Source: Pteria penguin (Eukaryota; Mollusca; Bivalvia; Pterioida; Pteriidae). Taken from it: 64,000 nucleotides of DNA. The notes under the pieces were generated by a model that was given only the letters and a program-made list of their open reading frames with translations, had not been told where the DNA came from and ran no database searches. How positions within the stretch are numbered: position 1 is the stretch's first letter; each line of letters starts with the position of its first letter. Position numbers and translations under genes: made by a program. This document shows positions 57,076 to 64,000 of this stretch, piece by piece. The stretch lies in contig CM068585.1 in the NCBI GenBank assembly GCA_035048485.1, positions 14,489,501 to 14,553,500 of the forward strand, written 5' to 3'.

Positions 57076-58264
57076 CCGTAACTGCTTCTGATTGGTCTGA
57101 CTTTCAGTTATAAAATTTATGTGCACTACAGTTCAGACTGATGATGTCTCCAAATATGTTAAATAATTGTAGCAGTAATGTTTTTACAAAAATTGACATT
57201 GATGCAAGCAATTTATTCGTTTATTTGCAGATTCCAAAAGAGCCACTTCTGAAAACATATGAGATGTTCTCATTAGTCTGGACAAAATTAGAAGTTCAAC
57301 TGCTACTGCAAGGAAATCTAGCAAACCAGGATATACCCTATGCTATAATTTATTAGTGGGGGTATTCAGCATTAAAGAAATGGCAAATACTAGAGTAGAG
57401 GCCAGGGACTAACTAAACAGAAAGGAGATAATCTTCCCATTTTGTCAAAAAACTAAAATTGCATCTGTAAAAGGTAAGAAAACTGTTACATTAAAGAAGC
57501 TTTTTATGAAAAATCTAAATTTTTGAAATAAATTCTTAATATTCAAGCTCTGAAAGCAATTGTTTTTGGAGAAAATCATTATGTACATTTAAATGGTCTA
57601 TTTATATTATATCTGCAGGCTTCTGTGTCCACTCAGGTGTAAACAGAATGAGAAGCCCATTCCTGGAGAAAGTGAAATGAACAATGCTATTACTGAACAA
57701 GTGTCACATGCAAGGAAGAAGTTGAAAAAAAATGAGAAACTTTTCACATTAATTAATCAAAGTGTTTCTTAGTTTAAGACAAAATGCATTTTATGACTTT
57801 TACATCTACTCTTAACTATTATCAGAAATTCTTTTATAAAATTCAAAACAGGAAATGTGGTTTTGTTTCTTTTCAACCTTTTATGCAAGATTACAGACTG
57901 TTTCTTCAGATTACGCCTGGTTTCTAATACGCCTGGTCACTAATATGCCTCTTATTGAACAAATTACGCCTGGTCATTGAACAAGAATAATTTCTATATA
58001 CGCCTGGTTTTTTCTAGCCAGGCGGACTAATTTGCATATTTGGGACAAAATTACGCCTGGATTCCGCCTAATTTTCCACTTGGTTCTTGTATTGGGTGTA
58101 ATAGAGTAAGTTCCACCTGGTTTACGCTAGTCTGACGCCTGGTTATCCGTCTCATTTACAGGCGTAACATTTCGTACAGGTTTGCTAAAAATTCAAGGAT
58201 TCTTTAAGTGCGCACTTTAATCCATGTCAGAGAAGAGCCTTAGATACAAGATGTAGTGAGGTAT

Positions 58265-58515
58265 CTAGATTTTATGAAATCCTGAAGATTCTTTCAAAGC
58301 TCTCATCATCAGTTCCCTAAAAGCTTTGACATCCACAATTCCTCTTGGCAGATGCAGTTCTAAAGAGCAAGTAGACACAAATGGAAATCTTGTGAGACCA
58401 GGATCATTGGAAAAAAAGGAGATTTCAATCTGCTTTGAAAATCCCGAGGGTGGTAACCTGTCTGCACCTGTTATGAATGCCAGAAGTTCTTCAAATGTAA
58501 TAGAAATGTCTCCAT
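58265..58515 (-). CDS. HECT ligase terminal exon with catalytic cysteine
   Basis: Acceptor ccttttcag; AT joins the preceding G to make Asp. Encodes GDISITFEELLAFITGADRL, SGFSKQIEISFF, LTRFPFVSTCSLELHLPRG and ALKESSGFHKI, stop TAG at 58265-58267. The C-lobe is complete and ends a few residues after the SxGFxKx block, as HECT domains do. Confidence 0.85.
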
Positions 58516-61500
58516 CTGAAAAGGAAATTATGTCTTAGATTAATAAGCTGAAATAAGTTTTCCTATATGTAAAGCAATATTTCACACTAATACACTTTAA
58601 ATTTTTATAATCTGTCTAACTTTAAACCTACAATTTAAAATAAAAAGAGCAACCCCTAGCATGGCATAATACGTCTGTCGCTTACTTTGGATGGGATCAG
58701 TTCGAACATGTGGTTTATTTTGAATCGAATTCTATAAATGGCTTCTATTATCTTATTTCTGAATTCTGCATGTGTTTCATGAAAAACTTCTAAAACGGTT
58801 GACATTTACTAAAGTATATTGCTTTCCATAGCATCCTACCATAACAAAAATAAAATGCAAGTCCCATAACCCAGGAACGACAAAACAGAAATTGCTCAAA
58901 CTCGAAAGGCGGCTTGCCTTTTACTATTCAAGCATTCTGTATAAGTTTCATGGAAAACAGTTGACGCTTACTTAAGTTATTGCGTTCCATAGCGGACGGA
59001 CAGAAATTTATGGTTACATTTAACAAGAAAATATTGATAATGCAAAATATCTAAACCTTTCATTTTAATCCTATTAATATCAATTCCTTTAATGTAGTAA
59101 AAAAATTATGTCCTGCACCAGATTTTACTCCAATATTACATGCACCTATGGCATTCAATATTTTTACACTTGTCCTGGTTAAATTGGTATGTTTGAAGTT
59201 ACCATAGAGTTATAATTTACTAGTAAGTCATATAATGTCAAAATATTGTCCCTCAATAATTCTGGACTATGAAAAGCTGTATGTTTCATACAGGTGTCCG
59301 TTAACACAGGTTTCCGGTAATACTTTATAATTTTTGGCCGGATTGCGAAGCAAATCCGGCTTATGAAATGACGTTGTCCGTCTGTCTGTCCGTCCGTCTG
59401 TCTGCGTCAACAATTTGGTTTAGCTCTTGCGTTTAGGTCAGTTGCATAATAACCGTTACCAATATCTCTTTCAAACTTCACCATGATGAGTTCTACCCAT
59501 TGCCACCTTTGTCTGTGACCTTGACCTTGAAGGTTAAGAGTTCAAGGTCAAATTGGTAATTAGCATTTAGGTCCATTTCAGAGTAACCATTAACAATATC
59601 TGTTTCAAACTTAACATGTGGATAGACCATGATGAGTTCTACCCATTACCACCTTTGGCTGGGACCTTGACCTTGAAAGATAAGAGTTCAAAGTCAAATC
59701 TGTAATTAGCATTAGGTCCATTACAGAGTAACCATTAACAATATCTGTTTCAAACTTCACATGTGGATAGACCATGATGAGTTCTACCCATTGTCTGTGA
59801 CCTTGACCTTGAAGGTTAAGAGTTCAAGGTCAAATATGTAATTCACATTTTTAAAATTTGCTTTGCAATCTGGCCATACCGTCTTTAGCGGTTTCTTGTT
59901 ATATAATAAATTTGGTAATAAAATGAATGCAGAAATTCTATGTACCAGAAATGTCCTGCAAGAAAATCTCCCAAGAGAAAATTGTCTCCTCTTCTTTAAT
60001 TTTCTTATTGGATCCATTTTCTGAGTATGAAATACTGCACAGACTGTCAAACTGCTCCTTTGAAAGAGGTTTAATCTCATAGCAGAACAGGGGCTTGAAA
60101 ATTGCCGCATGCTTCTTTACAATGGACCAAAAACTGGAAACCTCCTCCATACCATTTACGAACTGTACAATTTCAGCTGATGTTCTGAAAAAAACAAATT
60201 AGTTAAAAATCTTTAAGAAACACGAAGCAGGCTCACTAAAATCTAGAGTTGTCAAAAGACAACATAGCTCCCCGATGGAGGCATTGTACTAGGAGAAAGT
60301 CAAACTCCAAGGTCAAAGTCAACCCTCAAAGTTCATGGTCCCAAATGAAAGGGTCTTTCAAAAGGTATCCATGTGTGAAATTTCAAGGCTCCATCCCTCT
60401 TTATACAAAAGTTACAGTCCAGAAATAGGTCAAACTTCAAAGTAAAGGTCCAAGGCCATGGTCTCAAATGAAAGGGACTATCACAAAGCTGATGAACTGC
60501 CTATGCAGATTCTGATAGCAAAATCATACTGACAAATTGACAAACGCTTAATTGGCAATTCAGAAGTTTTATTACAGCTATAAGAGAGACAATTAAATGT
60601 ACTTTTTGTAATAGTACTGCATGATGCCCTGTTTGCAAAAACATTGGGAAAAAACTAAAGCTGTGAAAAAGTCAATGTTAATACATTGAAAACTTGGCAT
60701 CAAAAGATATTGAAAAAGTTGCAAGATGTTGGACACAGACACTGCCCTCTAATAAAAGCTAACTGTAAGGATAAAAAGCAAAATGTTTACATTTCAAGTG
60801 TTTATAATGTATACATACCTGTAGTATATAAACTGCTTAATGAGTAAATCTGTCCACTCCATTTTCTTTTCAATTGATAGCTTCCATACATTTGGAATTC
60901 CATGGTCCATAAGGTATTCTGCATGGTTCTCCAAAAACTTCTCTCTCTGTTGTTCAGACATCATGTCTTGTAGCTGTAAATCATTTTTATGGGGATATAT
61001 TAGCATTTGCAGGTAATTAATTCAGAAAGTGAGTGTTTCTAGAAGGATCTGTCATCACAGATTTTATATAATGACATATACAATAAAGTAATGTATCTAT
61101 TAAATGTGTAGCATAAGTCAAATTTGTTAATAACATGACATTCTTTTTACTAAAATTTTGGTACTGACTAAAAGGTAGCATGAAAAGGAACATACATGGC
61201 AAATATCAAAGTTCTATAATCATTTATAATACAGGATTTATTGTTAAAGGTTTTCAAATGTTAGTAAAAGTTCATGGTCAGAAGATCACAAGTTGGGGTG
61301 AAACGATACGGGTACCTCACGATTTGATACATATCACTATACAAGGTTCATGATACTTAGAATATGATACATATTGCAGTATGCATTTGACTTTTCAAAA
61401 TAATAATATATGACAACAAGAAACTGCTGAAAATTCTGGATCACTAATAGTTCATCAATGTTTGAAGTATGAATGCTGTACCATAAAACTGCCTGAGTTA

Positions 61501-61785
61501 TTGAATCAGTACCAAAGTGTTGACGAACGGACAGAGACAAGCGGACAGAAACATTATTCCTATCGGGTTATCACACTATAACGTTGAGCCTTAATAAGAG
61601 TTAAACAGACAAGTTCATTGAAGCTCTAGTCACTATACTTACCTCTTTCAAAATCTCCTGCAGCCTGACAGGTAACATAGTCATCTTTTCATATGAAGTC
61701 CTCTCTGATCGTCCAATTGCTGTCATATATTCAAATAGAAGTTCATTGAAATCCCAAGAGATCTCAAAATCTCTTTTATTTGCTC
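58265..61785 (-). CDS. HECT-type E3 ubiquitin ligase, C-terminal part (transposon cargo)
   Basis: Minus strand exons: about 61785-61643, 60973-60819, 60184-59946, 58515-58265, with matching phases for the last three junctions. Product in order: FNELLFEYMTAIGRSERTSY, then the EYLMDHGIPNVWKL block, FWSIVKKHAAIFKPLFCYEI, GSNKKIKEEETIFSWEIFLQ, and the HECT C-lobe ITFEELLAFITGADRLPP with FPFVSTCSLELHLPRG. The Cys of STC (codon 58369-58367) is at the conserved ubiquitin-thioester position. About 270 residues are present. HECT enzymes accept ubiquitin from E2 on this Cys and pass it to substrates. It most resembles the G2E3-like HECT group. Frames are open, but the 5' part is absent: only ~380 bp separates the first exon from the inverted repeat. 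Confidence 0.75.
59334..59900 (+). repeat. AGGTCA-bearing element in a HECT intron
   Basis: Begins tttggccggattgcgaagca with gtccgtctgtctgtccgtcc, has three units with ctgtgaccttgaccttgaag and caaggtcaaat, and ends tttgctttgcaatctggcca then gtctttagcggtttcttgt. The ends are imperfect inverted repeats (GCCGGATTGCGAAGCAAA). The minus-strand frame at 59784-60110 is partly translated repeat. Confidence 0.65.
59946..60184 (-). CDS. HECT ligase exon (N-lobe to hinge)
   Basis: Acceptor tttttttcag, donor TTCTG/GTACAT. Encodes TSAEIVQFVNGMEEVSSFWS through KKHAAIFKPLFCYEI and PLSKEQFDSLCSISYSENGS to FSWEIFLQDIS. The donor GTACATAG is weak, but it connects in phase to the C-lobe exon; reading on would stop two codons later. 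Confidence 0.8.
60819..60973 (-). CDS. HECT ligase exon
   Basis: Acceptor tgatttacag, donor TACAG/GTATGT, 155 nt. Encodes LQDMMSEQQREKFLENHAEY, LMDHGIPNVWKLSIEKKMEW and TDLLIKQFIYYR. Phase agrees with both neighbours. Confidence 0.8.
61643..61785 (-). CDS. HECT ligase most upstream exon seen, 5' end uncertain
   Basis: Ends LQEILKE at donor GAG/GTAAGT and encodes DFEISWDFNELLFEYMTAIG then RSERTSYEKMTMLPVR. The acceptor is unclear: after the strong ttacag the frame starts with TGA, while the weaker gtgaag or gaagag acceptors keep it open. A second frame upstream (ITGEEQIKEILR) suggests a frameshift or small exon change here. Confidence 0.55.
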
Positions 61786-61854
61786 TTCACCTGTAATGCC
61801 TACAAGAACAAGATATGCTTGACAAATATGAATGCCCCCGGTGGTACAAAGTCC

Positions 61855-62166
61855 AAATGAGGCAAATTTTGAAATGTAGGTCAAGGTCACAAGGTCAATG
61901 ACCATGTTTTTCTTTTTTAAATTGTTTCATCAGTTGAGTATAATGCATGCCAAATATGAAGTCTCTATGCCAAATGGTGCAAAATTTACTATTTTTAGGA
62001 TGAAGGTCACAAGGTCAAGGTCACTGACTTTAGTGTCATTTGAACGGTTTTCATTAGTTGAGTATGCATGTCAAATATGAATCTGTATGGTGAATAGAGT
62101 TTAATTTATTGCAATATGTAGAAAGTGGGACGGAATGACAGACAGACAGGTGGACGACCAAAATTC
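61855..62166 (+). repeat. AGGTCA-bearing repeat at the inner edge of the right inverted repeat
   Basis: Two units with aaggtcacaaggtcaatgac, ttcatcagttgagtata and catgccaaatatgaagtct, ending gacagacagacaggtggacg and accaaaattcta. It touches the inner end of the inverted repeat (62167), where tatgcccccattggtacatg begins. Confidence 0.65.
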
Positions 62167-63333
62167 TATATGCCCCCATTGGTACATGTAGACCAGGGGC
62201 ATGAAAAGAATCCTTAAAGCGCAGCATATATATAGATTTAGGCCTACATGTAATTAAATTTCAGAAGTTTTACTTTTAGAGAGTAACAAGAAATCGACAT
62301 GTAAATTTTCGATCAGCTGTTTAGTCTGATAGTTGCTGTTTGTACATGTAATAGGCTCATAGTCATAAATAGCCTAGGCATGCTGTACAATTTTAAAATT
62401 ATTAATTCCCTGTCCCCGAATTTCCTCCAAATTCATGCTAATTGCTATTTAATCAAGAGTTGCAAAGCTATTTCGCAATGTTGAAAAGAATACTTCTGTA
62501 TATACTTGCATTTTTCTTTCTTACTAAATTACAGCAACAAACCAACATGAAAATAATTATGTACTATTGCAGTATAATAAATTCTTACAATCTTCGTCTT
62601 CTGTCATCCTTCCAAAATTTTAGCAGACGGCATGGTAAATCACTGCGCATGCGTAAACTTATGCGATGTTACGATGGCGATGACAAGATGTTACGATGGC
62701 GATGATGCGATATTACGATGGCGATGACACGATGTTACGATGGCGATGATACGATGGCGATGACGCGATGTTACGATGGCGATGATACGATGGCGATAAT
62801 ACGATGTTACGATGGCGATGACACGATGTTACGATGGCGATGACACGATATTACGATGGCGATGATACGATGGCGATGACACGATGTTACGATGGCGATG
62901 ACACGATGTTACGATGGCGATGACACGATGTTACGATGGCGATGATACGATGGCGATAATACGATGTTACGATGGCGATGACACGATGTTACGATGGCGA
63001 TGACACGATGTTACGATGGCGATGATACGATGGCGATAATACGATGTTACGATGGCGATGACACGATGTTACGATGGCGATGACACGATATTACGATGGC
63101 GATGATACGATGGCGATGACACGATGTTACGATGGCGATGTTACGATGGCGATGACGCGATGTTACGATGGCGATGACGCGATGTTACGATGGCGATGAC
63201 GCGATGTTACGATGGCGATGATACGATGGCGATGTTACGATGGCGATGACGCGATGTTACGATGGCGATGACGCGATGTTACGATGGCGATGATACGATG
63301 GCGATGGTACGATGGCCCTAACAGTACACCATT
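62167..63333 (-). repeat. Right terminal inverted repeat
   Basis: Inverse of 49901-50852, with the unique 500 bp apparently identical and a longer satellite. The 87-codon frame at 62442-62705 is the twin of the one at 50311-50574. Confidence 0.92.
62665..63316 (+). repeat. 14/22-bp satellite in the right inverted repeat
   Basis: Modules gatgatacgatggc and gatgacacgatgttacgatggc with variants; about 650 bp compared with about 430 bp in the left repeat. Internal higher-order duplications (for example blocks near 62740-62870 and 62950-63090) show recent expansion. Confidence 0.95.
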
Positions 63334-63339
63334 GAATTA

Positions 63340-63668
63340 GGAATTTCCCGGTGAAGCCAACTCTCTGTGAAACACAAGATATTAAAATCGATCAAATTAA
63401 CATCACGCTTAGGTAGAAAGCTTTGGACATTTAAATGTAGAATCGACAAGTGCGATTTTAAATCATTCATAAGTTTATCGTATGTATCATTAAGACAAGA
63501 TGATTCCGAGGAGCTGACAGACACAGGCCCAGGGTTAAGTTCTACATCGCTGCATAACATAATTAATAGCAGTAGGATCATACAATATGAAAAATATGAT
63601 ATACATGTATATATCTTTAAATACATAAGATGGAATAAAGAAATTCTTATGACTATCTTTTCGGCCAA
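63340..63668 (-). pseudogene. LINE-2A element: hydrophobic leader, 2A-like peptide and endonuclease start
   Basis: Minus strand. Begins MAEKIVIRISLFHLMYLKIY, has a hydrophobic run (FSYCMILLLLIML), then SDVELNPGP at about 63525-63548 (minus), then a Ser-rich linker and the start of the endonuclease: LSILHLNVQSFL and LIDFNILCFTESWLHREIP. DxExNPGP is the ribosome-skipping 2A consensus, reported in APE-type LINEs of invertebrates. The frame breaks at IPNS, where the 13.4-kb transposon inserted, and continues at 49894. Confidence 0.82.
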
Positions 63669-63741
63669 TGCCCATTGATGTATTGCCTACGTGTGTAGAT
63701 ACGTTAATAGCATTTTCAAATTCAAGATATATATACGGTTG

Positions 63742-63916
63742 CATGCGCGGATACAGAGGGGGGTTAGGGGGGTCCGGACCCCCCTGGAATCCGAAAATTT
63801 TACCAAAAAAAGGTAATATTTGGGCATTTTTGGGGTTGGACCCCCCCTCGTCTAAGAGAAAAATTTACCTTTTTTGGTTGGACCCCCTCTGACAAAAATT
63901 TCTGGATCCGCGCATG
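63742..63916. mobile_element. MITE, CATGCGCGGAT family, copy 3
   Basis: Ends CATGCGCGGATACAGAG and TTCTGGATCCGCGCATG, 5-bp target duplication GGTTG (63737-63741 and 63917-63921). Best-conserved copy of the family in the window; it lies just upstream of the LINE leader. Confidence 0.88.
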
Positions 63917-64000
63917 GGTTGAAAGACACTAAAAATATAAATACAATAATTGGTATGGCCTTTTCACCAAATAAAAATAGTAAAGCTGCAGATACAGCAG

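Larger units (their letters stand above)
54465..58180. mobile_element. 3.7-kb nested element with ACGCCTGG-rich ends
   Basis: Termini CCCGTACGAAGTGACTAGAC (54465) and TTACAGGCGTAACATTTCGTACAGG (58180, inverse complement CCTGTACGAAATGTTACG). For about 250 bases inside both ends the motif ACGCCTGGT or its inverse recurs (ten or more copies on the right), like clustered transposase-binding sites. The interior has coding-like pieces: a plus-strand frame at about 55780-55940 ending FVQ with donor G/GTAAGTTG, an acidic minus-strand piece at about 55155-55435 (DLFVPYLYFSEVSKRFSCQF then an Asp/Glu-rich stretch one frame over), and IPKEPLLKTYEMFSLVWTKL near 57229. I cannot name any of them. No clear target duplication. 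Confidence 0.5.
49901..63333. mobile_element. 13.4-kb cargo-bearing DNA transposon with satellite-tipped inverted repeats
   Basis: Inserted in the LINE endonuclease codons. Left terminus TATGGTGTACTGTTAGGGCC, right terminus GGCCCTAACAGTACACCATT; the LINE word GAATTA is repeated on both sides (49895-49900 and 63334-63339). Removing the insert and one GAATTA restores the uninterrupted reading REIPNSDILLDGF in the LINE. The inverted repeats are about 950 bp (left) and 1170 bp (right). Inside: transposase C-terminal exons (+), a nested 3.7-kb element and HECT ligase exons (-). A 6-bp duplication, TAT-type ends and an integrase-like C-terminus are, as I recall, features of the IS3EU group; this needs a database check. 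Confidence 0.85.

Noticed and set aside
59784..60110. 108-codon minus-strand frame overlapping the HECT exon
   Set aside because: It is a different frame from the HECT exon and runs into an AGGTCA repeat; it is a shadow.

Overview
The window looks like nuclear DNA of a marine lophotrochozoan, most likely a bivalve mollusc. It is A+T-rich, genes are split by long introns with GT-AG splice sites, and dispersed repeats make up most of the sequence. Several repeats are of kinds I associate with bivalve genomes: tRNA-headed SINEs ending in (AATC)n, elements opening CTCACCTGAGC and closing GGCCTCTTGT, AGGTCA-rich minisatellites, and APE-type LINEs with a 2A-like peptide. The taxonomic call is inference.

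One host gene can be assembled completely. On the minus strand, 41222 down to 19653, twelve exons join with matching phases into 1878 nt, or 625 codons plus a stop. The product is an LRRC74A-like protein: ribonuclease-inhibitor-type leucine-rich repeats, two canonical EF-hands and a basic, helical C-terminal tail. Its introns are crowded with repeats: a LINE and a 43-bp satellite of nearly 4 kb (introns 1-2), a triplicated 3' splice site at exon 4, a SINE whose core has expanded into a 41-bp minisatellite (intron 5), a 57-bp in-frame array that repeats the exon 7 splice donor 15 times, a full SINE (intron 8) and a 2.1-kb inverted-repeat element (intron 11).

Positions 1-19600 hold transposon layers and no convincing host gene: a Mutator-like foldback element with a hAT-like element nested in it (1.7-4.1 kb), duplicated fragments, an AGGTCA minisatellite (6.2-7.5 kb), a 5.5-kb terminal-inverted-repeat element (8.9-14.5 kb) and a decayed reverse transcriptase interrupted by a nested perfect palindrome (17.6-18.5 kb).

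Positions 41.4-64 kb are again mobile DNA. A 2A-bearing LINE on the minus strand is cut in two by a 13.4-kb transposon (49901-63333) with a 6-bp target duplication, GAATTA. Its terminal inverted repeats are about 1 kb, look identical outside the satellite, and carry a 14/22-bp satellite at their outer ends. Between them lie the C-terminal exons of an integrase-type transposase (plus strand) and, convergent to it, the C-terminal exons of a HECT E3 ubiquitin ligase with its catalytic cysteine (minus strand). Both lose their 5' portions toward the inverted repeats, and another inverted-repeat element lies between them. This composite, cargo-bearing transposon and the splice-donor minisatellite are the most unusual objects in the window.
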